From NCBI GenBank assembly GCA_019247195.1, contig JAFAPI010000165.1:1-43571 (forward strand): a stretch of 43,571 nucleotides of DNA, given 5' to 3'. This document shows positions 16,037 to 24,930 of the stretch, piece after piece (the stretch's first letter is position 1; each line of letters starts with the position of its first letter). The notes beneath the pieces were generated by a model that was not told the origin of the DNA, ran no database searches, and saw nothing but the letters and a program-made list of their open reading frames with translations. The translations under genes and the position numbers were made by a program. The DNA is from Gammaproteobacteria bacterium (GTDB taxonomy: Bacteria; Pseudomonadota; Gammaproteobacteria; Steroidobacterales; Steroidobacteraceae).

Positions 16037-17389
16037 ATGACGATGTGGTTCGAGTGGGCGCTACTGCCGCAAGGTTGGGCCGCCCACGTGCGTATAAGCT
16101 CCGCGCAGGGCCGTATCGTGGCAGTGGAGACGGGGGTACCCCCCGCGGCGACGGACGAGCGCCATGCCAACGCGCTGCCGGGGCTGCCCAATCTGCACAG
16201 CCACGCCTTCCAGCGGGGTCTGGCGGGGCGTACCGAGCAACGCGGTTCGCAGGCGGACAGCTTCTGGAGCTGGCGCGGGCTCATGTACCGCTTCGTCGAG
16301 CGGCTTGACCCGGACAGCTTCGAAGCGCTGACCGCCTTTGCCTTCGCCGAGATGCTCGAGGCGGGATACACCCGCGTGGGCGAATTTCATTATCTGCATC
16401 GCGACGAGCGCGGGCAGTCCTATACCGATCCCGCGGAACTGTGCGCGCGGGTTGCGGCCGCGGCCAGTGACAGCGGAATTGCCCTCACGCTGCTGCCCGT
16501 CTTCTACGCGCACGCCGGTTTTGGCGGTCTGGCGCCGAGCGAGCGGCAGCGCCGCTTCATCACCGACCCCGAGGGCTTCGCCGTTGTGCTGGACGGGGCG
16601 CGCCAGGCGCTGCACACCCTGGCCGGGGCGGTCCTGGGCGTGGCGCCGCACAGCCTGCGCGCAGTGACCGCCGCGGAACTGCGCGCGGTGCTCGAGCTGG
16701 TCCCCGACGGGCCGGTGCACGTGCACATCGCCGAGCAGATGCAGGAGGTCACGGAGTGCGTCGCCTGGTGCGGGCGCCGGCCGATCGAGTGGCTGCTCGC
16801 CGAGGCTCAGGTCGGTGAGCGCTGGTGCCTCGTGCACGCCACTCACGCGACGGCCGCCGAGCTCGCCGGGATCGCCCGCAGCCGCGCGGTGGTCGGCCTT
16901 TGTCCGAGCACCGAAGCCAACCTGGGTGACGGAATTTTTCCGGCGGCCGAGTTCAGCGCGTTGGCGGGGCGCTACGGGGTCGGCAGCGACTCGAACGTGC
17001 GCCTGGACGCGGCGGAGGAGCTGCGGCTGCTCGAGTACTCGCAGCGTCTCGCCGTCCGCTGCCGCAACGTCCTCGCCGCGCCCGGTGCGTCTACCGGACG
17101 CAGCCTCTTCGATGCCGCGCTGCGCGGTGGCACGCAGGCGCTGCGCGGAGCCGGCGTTCCGGCGGGACTGCAGGTGGGCGCTCCCTGCGACCTGCTCACG
17201 CTGCGCTCCCTCGATGGAGTCGCGGGGAGGGGCGATGAGCTCCTCGATGGTTGGATCTTCAATGGCGGCCGCGCGGCGGTGGACAGCGTATGGTGCGCCG
17301 GGGTAAAGGTCGTGAGCGGCGGGCGTCACTACGCCCGCGAGCGGTTGCAGGCCCGCTACGCCAAAGCCCTGCGCCAGCTGAGCGGTTGA
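16037..17389 (+). CDS. hutF: Formimidoylglutamate deiminase
   Basis: A 450-aa amidohydrolase-superfamily enzyme that turns N-formimidoyl-L-glutamate into N-formylglutamate and ammonia. The metal ligands begin with LPNLHSHAFQRG (HxH), with HIAEQ and VHATHAT further on and the active-site Asp in GSDSNVRLDAAEEL. It supplies the substrate for HutG, which is encoded divergently. Two in-frame ATGs (16037 and 16043) are possible starts, and neither has a strong ribosome binding site. It ends 10 nt before cstA, so the two may be co-transcribed, which would fit growth on amino acids. Confidence 0.94.
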   Translation: MTMWFEWALLPQGWAAHVRISSAQGRIVAVETGVPPAATDERHANALPGLPNLHSHAFQRGLAGRTEQRGSQADSFWSWRGLMYRFVERLDPDSFEALTAFAFAEMLEAGYTRVGEFHYLHRDERGQSYTDPAELCARVAAAASDSGIALTLLPVFYAHAGFGGLAPSERQRRFITDPEGFAVVLDGARQALHTLAGAVLGVAPHSLRAVTAAELRAVLELVPDGPVHVHIAEQMQEVTECVAWCGRRPIEWLLAEAQVGERWCLVHATHATAAELAGIARSRAVVGLCPSTEANLGDGIFPAAEFSALAGRYGVGSDSNVRLDAAEELRLLEYSQRLAVRCRNVLAAPGASTGRSLFDAALRGGTQALRGAGVPAGLQVGAPCDLLTLRSLDGVAGRGDELLDGWIFNGGRAAVDSVWCAGVKVVSGGRHYARERLQARYAKALRQLSG

Positions 17390-17399
17390 AGGGAAAGGC

Positions 17400-19460
17400 A
17401 TGCGCGCCAGAATCCTCGGGATAGGGCTCGCGCTGCTGGGCGCGGCGGCAGTGGCGGTCATAGCGTTATCGCGCCGCGAGCCCGTCAATGCGCTGTGGTT
17501 CGTGACCGCGGCGGTGTGTACCTACCTGCTCGGCTATCGCTTCTACGCGGCGTGGATCGCCGCGCGGGTGCTGTGCGTCGACCCCACGCGCGCCACGCCC
17601 GCCGAGCGGCTCAACAACGGCCGCGACTTCGTGCCCACTCACCGCGCTATCGTCTTCGGCCACCACTTCGCGGCGATCGCAGGTCCGGGGCCGTTGGTCG
17701 GTCCGACGCTGGCCGCGCAGTTCGGCTATCTGCCCGGCACGCTGTGGATCTTGGTCGGCGCGGTGTGCGGCGGCTGCGTACAGGACATGACGATCCTGCT
17801 GTTATCGACGCGCCGCGATGGGCGCAGCCTGGGCCAGATGGCGCGCGAGGAGCTCGGACCGCTCGGCGGCGCCGCGGCGCTCCTCGGCACCCTGCTGATC
17901 ATGGTGATTCTGAGCGCGGTGCTCGGCTTGGTGGTCGTGAACGTCATGAAGCACAGCCCGTGGGCGACCTCCACCGTGCTGGCGACCATTCCGGCGGCGG
18001 TGCTGGTCGGCCTGTACCTGCGCTGGTGGCGTCCCGGCCGCGTGCTAGAGGCGACGCTGCTCGGGGTACTGCTGGTATTGGCGGCGCTCCTCGGGGGCGG
18101 CTGGATTGATCATCAGCCAGTGCTGCGGACGTGGTTCGACTACGCGGCGCTGCCACTCGCCGGGCTCATCATCCTCTACGGGTTTGGGGCGGCGATCCTG
18201 CCGGTGTGGCTGCTGCTCGCGCCGCGGGACTACCTCTCCACCTTCCTCAAGCTCGGCACCGTCTTGCTCCTGGCCCTCGCCATCGTACTCACCCACCCAC
18301 AGATCAAGATGCCGGCCATCACCCCGTTTGTGGCGGGCAACGGGCCGCTCTTCGGCGGCAAGGTATTTCCGTTCGTCTTCATCACCATCGCCTGCGGGGC
18401 CGTGTCGGGCTTTCACGCGCTGATCGCGAGCGGGACGACGCCAAAGCTGATCAGCAACGAGCTCGACGTACGGCTGGTGGGCTACGGCAGCATGGCGCTC
18501 GAGTCATTCGTGGCCATCATGGCCATGATCGCCGCGACGCTGCTCGACCCCGGGGTGTTCTTTGCCATCAACAGCGCGGCCGGCGTGGTCGGCGCCACGC
18601 CGGAGGCCGCGGTGCGCACCATCAGCGGCTGGGGTTTTCCGGTCAGTGTCGAGCAGATGCGCGCACTGGCGCAGGCCATGGGCGAGCAGACCCTGTTCGC
18701 GCGCACCGGTGGCGCTCCGTCGCTCGCGGTCGGCATGGCGAGCATCTTCGGCTCGACCTTCGGGCGGGGGCTGCTGGCCCTCTGGTACCACTTCGCCATC
18801 ATGTTCGAGGCAGTGTTCCTGCTGGCGACACTCGACGCCGGCACCCGCGTCGGACGCTTCATGGTGCAGGACGTGCTGGCGCGGCTCTGGCCGCCGCTCG
18901 GCCGCACCTCATGGTATCCGTCGGTGCTGCTGGCAAGCGCACTCATCGTCGGCGCCTGGGGTTATTTCCTTTACATCGGCGTCATCGACCCCAATGGCGG
19001 CGTCAACATCCTCTGGCCGCTGTTTGGTATCGCCAACCAGATGCTCGCAGCCATCGCCCTCTCGATCGCGACCGGGATCATCATCAAGTCGGGCCGGCGG
19101 CGCTACGCCCTCGTCACCCTGGTGCCGCTCGCCTGGCTGGCGGTGGTGACGACTACTGCCGCGTGGCAGAAGGTGACGAGCGGGGATGTGCGCATCGGCC
19201 TGTTCGCGGCCGCCAACGACATGGCAGCCAAACTCGCCGCGGGACTGTTGCCCGCGGAGCGCGCGGCGGTCGCTCCACAACTCATCTTCAATCAGCGTCT
19301 CGACGGCTGGCTCACCATCCTGCTCACCGCCATCCTCTGGCTGGTGATTCTGGACATGGCGCGGATCTGCCACCGCCGTCTGCGCGGCCTGCCGCTGCCG
19401 GCCAGCTCGGAGGCGCGCCACCACCCGACGCGCCTGCGTGCCGTACGGGCCGAGCCATGA
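17400..19460 (+). CDS. cstA: CstA-family carbon starvation transporter (peptide/pyruvate)
   Basis: A 686-aa inner-membrane transporter with about 16-18 hydrophobic segments. The CstA family patterns are clear: LNNGRDFVPTHRAIVFGHHF (about residues 71-90), the glycine-rich IAGPGPLVGPTLAAQFGYLPG, and GLYLRWWRPGR. E. coli CstA is of similar length and, with its paralogue BtsT, has been linked to peptide and pyruvate uptake. The stop overlaps the next small gene by an ATGA, as expected for the conserved cstA-ybdD pair. Substrate here is inferred from the family only. Confidence 0.93.
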   Translation: MRARILGIGLALLGAAAVAVIALSRREPVNALWFVTAAVCTYLLGYRFYAAWIAARVLCVDPTRATPAERLNNGRDFVPTHRAIVFGHHFAAIAGPGPLVGPTLAAQFGYLPGTLWILVGAVCGGCVQDMTILLLSTRRDGRSLGQMAREELGPLGGAAALLGTLLIMVILSAVLGLVVVNVMKHSPWATSTVLATIPAAVLVGLYLRWWRPGRVLEATLLGVLLVLAALLGGGWIDHQPVLRTWFDYAALPLAGLIILYGFGAAILPVWLLLAPRDYLSTFLKLGTVLLLALAIVLTHPQIKMPAITPFVAGNGPLFGGKVFPFVFITIACGAVSGFHALIASGTTPKLISNELDVRLVGYGSMALESFVAIMAMIAATLLDPGVFFAINSAAGVVGATPEAAVRTISGWGFPVSVEQMRALAQAMGEQTLFARTGGAPSLAVGMASIFGSTFGRGLLALWYHFAIMFEAVFLLATLDAGTRVGRFMVQDVLARLWPPLGRTSWYPSVLLASALIVGAWGYFLYIGVIDPNGGVNILWPLFGIANQMLAAIALSIATGIIIKSGRRRYALVTLVPLAWLAVVTTTAAWQKVTSGDVRIGLFAAANDMAAKLAAGLLPAERAAVAPQLIFNQRLDGWLTILLTAILWLVILDMARICHRRLRGLPLPASSEARHHPTRLRAVRAEP

Positions 19461-19657
19461 GGGCCGGGCCGTTCATAGCGTCGCAGGCCTTGGTGCGCGC
19501 GTGGGCTTGGTTGCGCACACTCGCGGGCGATGATGCCTACGAGCGGTACCTCCACCATCGTGCGCTGCGTCATCCCGGTGAGCCCACGCTCGGGCGCGCC
19601 GCGTTCTGCGCCGCCGAAGTGCGCCGCAAGTGGGAAGGCGTCAATCGCTGCTGTTGA
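19457..19657 (+). CDS. YbdD/YjiX-family small protein
   Basis: A 66-aa protein whose ATG overlaps the cstA stop (ATGA at 19457-19460). It has the YbdD/YjiX pattern: an aromatic-rich start (ALVRAWAWLR), DDAYERYLHHRALRHPGEP in the middle, and FCAAEVRRKWEGVNRCC at the end, only a little different from the usual RYxxGxxRCC tail. Members are nearly always encoded right after CstA or BtsT and are thought to be needed for transport activity. It is too short to stand out in a plain frame search. Confidence 0.9.
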   Translation: MRAGPFIASQALVRAWAWLRTLAGDDAYERYLHHRALRHPGEPTLGRAAFCAAEVRRKWEGVNRCC

Positions 19658-19723
19658 GCGTGCTAAACTTGCCGGCTTTTCCGCTCCGGGCGATGTCCCG
19701 CGCGCGAGGGCAAGAGGACGGCT

Positions 19724-20782
19724 ATGGCACTTAAGATCATGATCCTGGGCGCGAACGGCTTCATCGGCAGCGCTCTCACCAGCGCGATCCTGCGCGAGCG
19801 CGACTGGGAGGTGTACGGCATCGACCTTGCCGACAATAAGCTCGGCGCCCTGCCGCAGAACCGTCGCTTCCACTTCGTCGAGGGCGACATCACCATCAAT
19901 AAGGAGTGGGTCGAGTATCACGTCAAGAAGTGCGACGTGGTGGTCCCGCTGGTGGCCATCGCCAACCCCGCGCAGTACGTGACGCATCCGCTGCGGGTGT
20001 TCGAGCTCGACTTCGAGGCCAACATCGACGTCGTGCGTCACTGCGTGAAGTATCAGAAGCGGCTGGTGTTCCCCTCCACCTCGGAGATCTACGGCATGTC
20101 GCCGGACGCGGTGCTGGACGAGGAGAACAGTCCGCTGGTGTACGGGCCCATCAACAAGCAGCGCTGGATATACGCAGCCTCCAAGCAGCTGTTGGATCGG
20201 GTCATCTATGCCTACGGCGTCCGCGACCACCTCGATTACACCCTGTTCCGACCGTTCAACTTCATCGGTCCCAACCTCGACAACGTCGAGGAACCGAAAG
20301 AGGGCAGCTCGCGCGTCTTCACGCAGTTTCTGTCAAACGTGCTGTACCGCCGTCCCATCAAGCTCGTCGACGGCGGCAGTCAGAAGCGCTCCTTCACCTA
20401 CATCGACGATGCCATCGAGTGCCTGCTGACGATCCTGGAGAACAAGAACGGCTGCGCCACGCGGCGCATCTTCAACATCGGTAATCCGGGCAACTGCATC
20501 TCGATCCGCGACCTGGCTGAGCGCACCATCCGCATCGCCCAGGAATTTCCCGTGCTGCGCGAGGCGGCGCAGGCCACCGAGATCGTGGACATCTCGGCCG
20601 GCGAGTACTACGGCAAGTACTATCAGGACATCCAGGTGCGCGTGCCCAACATCGAGGCGGCGCGGCGCGATCTCGGCTGGCAACCCCGCACCCAGATGGA
20701 CACGGCCATCCGCCGCACCATCGAGTTCTACGTCAACCAGGAAGGCTTCGGCACGCGCGCCGCGGCGCAGGCGCCGCTCTAG
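19724..20782 (+). CDS. arnA: UDP-glucuronate decarboxylase/dehydrogenase, stand-alone ArnA C-terminal domain
   Basis: A 352-aa short-chain dehydrogenase/epimerase-type enzyme equal to the second half of E. coli ArnA. It oxidatively decarboxylates UDP-glucuronate to UDP-4-keto-arabinose. The NAD-binding motif is GANGFIG near residue 9. Catalytic patterns are STSEIYG and the YxxxK in IYAASKQLLD, with FRPFNFIGPNLDN as a typical ArnA stretch. In enterobacteria this domain is fused to a formyltransferase; here the formyltransferase is a separate gene at 24927. The ATG at 19724 follows AGAGGA, and TAAACT (19664-19669) is a possible -10. First gene of the arn operon. Confidence 0.92.
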   Translation: MALKIMILGANGFIGSALTSAILRERDWEVYGIDLADNKLGALPQNRRFHFVEGDITINKEWVEYHVKKCDVVVPLVAIANPAQYVTHPLRVFELDFEANIDVVRHCVKYQKRLVFPSTSEIYGMSPDAVLDEENSPLVYGPINKQRWIYAASKQLLDRVIYAYGVRDHLDYTLFRPFNFIGPNLDNVEEPKEGSSRVFTQFLSNVLYRRPIKLVDGGSQKRSFTYIDDAIECLLTILENKNGCATRRIFNIGNPGNCISIRDLAERTIRIAQEFPVLREAAQATEIVDISAGEYYGKYYQDIQVRVPNIEAARRDLGWQPRTQMDTAIRRTIEFYVNQEGFGTRAAAQAPL

Positions 20783-20793
20783 GACCGCGCGGC

Positions 20794-22416
20794 TTGACGC
20801 TGGGTAACGCTGCCGGGCGCACCGCGACCGCGCTCGGCGCGGCGGGCTGGCTGCTGCTCGCGCTCGCCTGGTTCGCCACCACGCCGCTGCGCGCGTTGCT
20901 GGACCCGGACGAGGGCCGCTACGCGGAGATCCCGCGCGAGATGCTGCAGAGCGGTGATTGGGTGACGCCGCGCCTGAACGGCCTTCTGTACTTCGAGAAG
21001 CCACCGCTGCAGTACTGGGCGACCGCCGCGGCGTATCGGCTGTTCGGCACGCATCCGTGGAGCTCGCGCCTGTGGGCGTTCGCGCTCGCCTTCCTTTGCC
21101 TGGCGCTGGTGGCAGCCTGCGCGCGACGCCTGTACGGGCCGGGCGCCGCGCTCGCCGCCGTGCTCGCCCTCGCCACCAGCCCTTTTTTCGTCCTGGTCGG
21201 TCACCTCGACCTCCTGGATCAGGGCTTCACGCTGTGGCTGTGCACCGCAGTGCTCGGCTTTGCCTGTGCGCAGGGCTTGGCACCAGCGGCGCAGCGGCGC
21301 GTGATGCTTTTCGTGTGGGGCGCGGCTGCGCTCGCGGTGCTGTCCAAGGGCATCGTGGTCGGGGTGCTGGGCGGCGCCACGCTGTTGCTGTATTCGCTGC
21401 TGGAGCGTGACTGGCGTCCGTGGCAACGCCTGCACCCGGTCGCCGGTGTGGCCATTTTCCTGCTGCTGAGCGCGCCCTGGTTTGTGCTGGTGTCGTGGCG
21501 CAACCCCAGCTTCCCCGCGTTCTTCTTTGTGCACGAGCACTTCGCCCGCTTCCTCACGACGGTGCACCAGCGCTACGAGCCGTGGTACTACTTTCTGCCG
21601 CTGCTGGTGCTCGCGGTTCTCCCGTGGAGCGCGGCGCTCGCCCGCGGTGTGCGGCGGGCCTGGCGCGAGCCGGCCGGCGCGGGTGAGTTCCGACCGGCTC
21701 GGTTTCTGCTGCTGTTCGCCGCGGTCACGCTGCTGTTCTTCTCCGCTTCCGGCTCGAAACTGGCCCCTTATATCCTGCCGATGCTGCCACCTCTGGCGGT
21801 GCTCGCGGCCGCGGCCACCGACCCTGCGCGGCTGGCTCGCGGGACCGCGCGCATCGGTGCGCTGCTCGTGCTGCTGGTGGCGGTTGGCCTGTTGCTCTAC
21901 AGCGCACGCCGCAACAGTTATGTTCCGCACGCTGCGCTCTGGTGGAGCAGCGGGGCGGTGGCCGCAGCGCTGCTGGCCGTGCCGTTGAGCGCGGTGCGGC
22001 CGGTGCGGCTTGCGGCCTTGGCCGCCGCGCTCGGCGGCATCCTCGCATGGCAGTGCCTGCTGTGCGCGTACAGCGTCATTCCGCCGGCTCGCTCGGCGGC
22101 CGGACTCGCGGCTGCGCTGCGGCCGTTTGTCGCTGCGCAGACGCGCCTGTACAGTGTCGGACAGTACCGCGAGACGCTTTCCCCCTACCTCGGCCGGACG
22201 CTGCAGCTGGTCGATTTCGAGGGGGAGCTGCAGTTTGGGCTGACGCAGGAGCCGCAGGAAAGGATGAGCTTGCAGCAGTTCTTGGCGCACTGGCGTCGCG
22301 AGCCCGGTGCCATCGCCTTTGTCGATCCCCGCCGTTGGGAGCAGCTGCGTCAGGCGGGCATGCGCGGCACGGTGCTGGCGGCGGACGACGACACCGCGGC
22401 GGTGATGGCGCCGTGA
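20794..22416 (+). CDS. arnT: L-Ara4N transferase ArnT
   Basis: A 540-aa integral membrane glycosyltransferase (GT83) that moves 4-amino-4-deoxy-L-arabinose from undecaprenyl phosphate to lipid A in the periplasm. Signatures are LDPDEGRYAEIPREML and GDWVTPRLNGLLYFEKPP in the first periplasmic loop, then about 12 hydrophobic segments and a C-terminal periplasmic domain. The start appears to be TTG at 20794, 11 nt after the preceding stop, because no ATG or GTG lies before the first conserved segment. Ara4N addition lowers the negative charge of lipid A and protects against cationic peptides and polymyxin. Confidence 0.93.
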   Translation: MTLGNAAGRTATALGAAGWLLLALAWFATTPLRALLDPDEGRYAEIPREMLQSGDWVTPRLNGLLYFEKPPLQYWATAAAYRLFGTHPWSSRLWAFALAFLCLALVAACARRLYGPGAALAAVLALATSPFFVLVGHLDLLDQGFTLWLCTAVLGFACAQGLAPAAQRRVMLFVWGAAALAVLSKGIVVGVLGGATLLLYSLLERDWRPWQRLHPVAGVAIFLLLSAPWFVLVSWRNPSFPAFFFVHEHFARFLTTVHQRYEPWYYFLPLLVLAVLPWSAALARGVRRAWREPAGAGEFRPARFLLLFAAVTLLFFSASGSKLAPYILPMLPPLAVLAAAATDPARLARGTARIGALLVLLVAVGLLLYSARRNSYVPHAALWWSSGAVAAALLAVPLSAVRPVRLAALAAALGGILAWQCLLCAYSVIPPARSAAGLAAALRPFVAAQTRLYSVGQYRETLSPYLGRTLQLVDFEGELQFGLTQEPQERMSLQQFLAHWRREPGAIAFVDPRRWEQLRQAGMRGTVLAADDDTAAVMAP

Positions 22417-22784
22417 AGCTGGCCGACTTCCTCATCCTCTGCACCGGCGTGCTGCTGAATGCGCTCGCGCAGCTGGGTCTGAAGGCAGCCACCCGCGTGA
22501 GCGGGCCGCTCACCGCCGGCGGCGCGCATCTGTGGCAGCGCAGCCTCGAGTTACTCACCGTGCCGGCGCTATGGGCCGCGGTGCTCGCCTATGGCGTGAG
22601 CCTGATCGTCTGGCTGGGCGGCCTGTCGCGGGTGCCGGTCAGTCAGGCCTATCCCTTGCTCTCGCTCGGCTATGTCATCAACATCGCCCTTGCCTGGTGG
22701 CTGCTCGGGGAAGTGCCCAACCTGCAGCGCGTCGCCGGCATCGGAGTCATCGTGATAGGTGTCGTACTGGTGGCGCGCTCATGA
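22413..22784 (+). CDS. arnE: ArnE-like SMR-family flippase subunit
   Basis: A 123-aa small multidrug-resistance-type membrane protein, from a GTG overlapping the arnT stop (GTGA at 22413). Four hydrophobic segments are visible, with LNALAQLGLKAA in the first and SQAYPLLSLGYVINIALAWWL in the third, as in ArnE and EmrE. With ArnF it is thought to move the Und-P-Ara4N carrier across the inner membrane. No arnF is present in this operon, so the protein may work as a homodimer. Its stop overlaps arnB (ATGA). Confidence 0.85.
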   Translation: MKLADFLILCTGVLLNALAQLGLKAATRVSGPLTAGGAHLWQRSLELLTVPALWAAVLAYGVSLIVWLGGLSRVPVSQAYPLLSLGYVINIALAWWLLGEVPNLQRVAGIGVIVIGVVLVARS

Positions 22785-23929
22785 ATGCCCTGCACAAACA
22801 CACCCCACCCCTGCTGCCGTTCACCCGTCCGCTGATCGACGAGGAGACCATCCAGGCGGTGGCCGAAGTGCTGCGCTCGGGCTGGCTTGCGAGCGGCCCC
22901 AAGGTGGCCCAGCTCGAGGCGGAGTTGTCGCGTTACTGTGGCGGCCGGCCGGTACGGGTCGAGACCTCGGCGACCGCGGGATTGGAGATGGCGCTGCTCG
23001 CCTGTGGCATCGGCGCCGGCGACGAGGTAATCACCCCGGCACTGAGCTTCGTCGCGACCGCCAACGTCATCCGCCGCGTCGGCGCGCATCCGGTGTTCGT
23101 CGACGTCGGGCTGGACTCGCGCAACATCGACCTGCAGGCCGCGGCGGCGGCCATCACGCCGCGCACGCGCGCCATCCTGCCGGTGCACTTCGCCGGTCTG
23201 CCGTGCGACATGGACGCCTTGTACGCGCTGGCTTCGCGCCACAGGCTACGCGTGATCGAGGACGCTGCGCACGCCATCGGCTCGAGCTGGCGCGGTCGGC
23301 GCATCGGCAGTTTCGGCGACCTGGTGGTGTTCAGCTTCCACCCCAACAAGAACATGACCACCATCGAGGGCGGGGCCATCTGCGGCGGCTCCGCCGAGGA
23401 GCTCAAGCTCATCGAGCTGCATCGCTGGCATGGTCTGGTCAAGTCCGGACCGGACGCATTCGATGCCCTCCTGCCCGGGGGCAAGTCGAACCTGTCCGAC
23501 GTGGCCGCCGCGGTCGGCCTCGGGCAGCTGCGCCGGCTGGAGGAGTTCAACGCCAAGCGCCGCGAGCTGGTCGCCCGCTACTACGAGTGCTGGGGGACGG
23601 AGGCGCCGGTGCGGCTGCCTGAGCGCGGTGACGCTGGACACAGCTGGCACGTATTCACGCCGCTGTTGCCGCTCGAGGAGCTGCGCATCTCCCGTTTCGA
23701 GTTCATGGAAGCCATGAAGGAGCGGGGGATCGGCGTCGGGGTGCACTATCCGGCTATCCATCTCTACAGCGCCTACCGCGCCCTGGGCTACCGCGCGGGG
23801 CAGTTTCCCAACGCCGAGCGCATCGGGCGCGAGACGGTCACGCTGCCACTCTTCCCGGCCATGCAGCTGAGCGACGTCGAGCGCGTGGTGAGCGCCGTCG
23901 AGGCAGTGTTACGCGGAGCACGCCGATGA
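22781..23929 (+). CDS. arnB: UDP-4-amino-4-deoxy-L-arabinose aminotransferase
   Basis: A 382-aa DegT/DnrJ/EryC1-family PLP enzyme that aminates UDP-4-keto-arabinose, using glutamate as donor. Start ATG 22781, overlapping the arnE stop. Patterns are LASGPKVAQLE, the VIEDAAHAIGSSW stretch with the Asp that holds the PLP nitrogen, and FSFHPNKNMTTIEGGAI with the Schiff-base Lys. Length is normal for ArnB. It acts directly after the decarboxylase at 19724 and before the formyltransferase at 24927. Confidence 0.93.
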   Translation: MNALHKHTPPLLPFTRPLIDEETIQAVAEVLRSGWLASGPKVAQLEAELSRYCGGRPVRVETSATAGLEMALLACGIGAGDEVITPALSFVATANVIRRVGAHPVFVDVGLDSRNIDLQAAAAAITPRTRAILPVHFAGLPCDMDALYALASRHRLRVIEDAAHAIGSSWRGRRIGSFGDLVVFSFHPNKNMTTIEGGAICGGSAEELKLIELHRWHGLVKSGPDAFDALLPGGKSNLSDVAAAVGLGQLRRLEEFNAKRRELVARYYECWGTEAPVRLPERGDAGHSWHVFTPLLPLEELRISRFEFMEAMKERGIGVGVHYPAIHLYSAYRALGYRAGQFPNAERIGRETVTLPLFPAMQLSDVERVVSAVEAVLRGARR

Positions 23930-24930
23930 CACCGGACGTCTCGGTGGTAGTGCCCGTCTACAACGAGGAGGAGGGGCTGCCGCTGCTGTTCGACCGGCTG
24001 TACCCGGCGCTCGACGCGCTGCAGCGCCCCTACGAGGTCGTGTTTGTCGATGATGGCAGCAGCGATCGCTCGGTAGCCGAGCTGCGCGCGCAGTTTCAGC
24101 GGCGGCCGGACGTGACGCGCGTCATCGTGCTGGCGCGCAACGCCGGGCAGCACATGGCCATCCTCGCCGCCTTCGCGCAGACCCGCGGCACCTACGTCAT
24201 CACGCTCGATGCGGATCTGCAGAACCCGCCGGAGGAGATCGCGCGCCTGGTGGCGGCCATGGACGCCGGTGCGGACTATGTAGGCACGATCCGCCTGCGC
24301 CGCCAGGACGTGTTCTGGCGCAAGGCGGCCTCGCGTCTCATGAACCGGGTGCGCGAGCGCACCACCTCGATCCGCATCACCGACCAGGGCTGCATGCTGC
24401 GCGGCTACCACCGCAGCGTGATCGACGCGGTGAACGACTGCACCGAGGTGAGTACCTACGTGCCCGCGCTCGCCTATACCTTCGCCCGCAACCCGGTCGA
24501 GATCGAGGTCGCGCATGCCGAGCGCACGGTCGGGCAGTCCAAGTACTCGCTCTATCATCTCATCCGCCTCAACTTCGACCTGATGACCGGTTTCTCGGTG
24601 GTGCCGCTGCAGTTCTTCTCCATGGCTGGCGCCGGCATCGCACTCATCTCGCTGGTGCTGGTGGTGGTACTGGCGGTGCGACGCTTCATCGTGGGCCCTG
24701 AGGCTGAGGGCCTGTTCACCCTTTTCGCTATCGCATTCTTCCTGATCGGCGTGGCGCTGCTTGGTCTCGGGGTGGTGGGCGAGTACGTGGGGCGCATCTA
24801 TGAACAGGTGCGACAGCGCCCGCGCTACACCGTCGCCGCCATCCTGCAGCAGCCGGAGGGAGGGCGTGAGCGCGGCGCCGGGGCGGCCAGCCGCCTGTCG
24901 CTGCCACAGGCGACCGGAGCGCATGAGTGA
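23926..24930 (+). CDS. arnC: Undecaprenyl-phosphate 4-deoxy-4-formamido-L-arabinose transferase
   Basis: A 334-aa GT2-family membrane glycosyltransferase. The N-terminal catalytic domain begins SVVVPVYNEEEGLP, with FVDDGSSD and LDADLQNPPEEI carrying the metal-binding Asp residues. Two hydrophobic segments at about 225-250 and 260-285 anchor it in the inner membrane. It moves Ara4-formyl-N from UDP to undecaprenyl phosphate. ATG at 23926 overlaps the arnB stop, and its own stop overlaps the next start, so translation of the whole operon is chained. Confidence 0.93.
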   Translation: MTPDVSVVVPVYNEEEGLPLLFDRLYPALDALQRPYEVVFVDDGSSDRSVAELRAQFQRRPDVTRVIVLARNAGQHMAILAAFAQTRGTYVITLDADLQNPPEEIARLVAAMDAGADYVGTIRLRRQDVFWRKAASRLMNRVRERTTSIRITDQGCMLRGYHRSVIDAVNDCTEVSTYVPALAYTFARNPVEIEVAHAERTVGQSKYSLYHLIRLNFDLMTGFSVVPLQFFSMAGAGIALISLVLVVVLAVRRFIVGPEAEGLFTLFAIAFFLIGVALLGLGVVGEYVGRIYEQVRQRPRYTVAAILQQPEGGRERGAGAASRLSLPQATGAHE

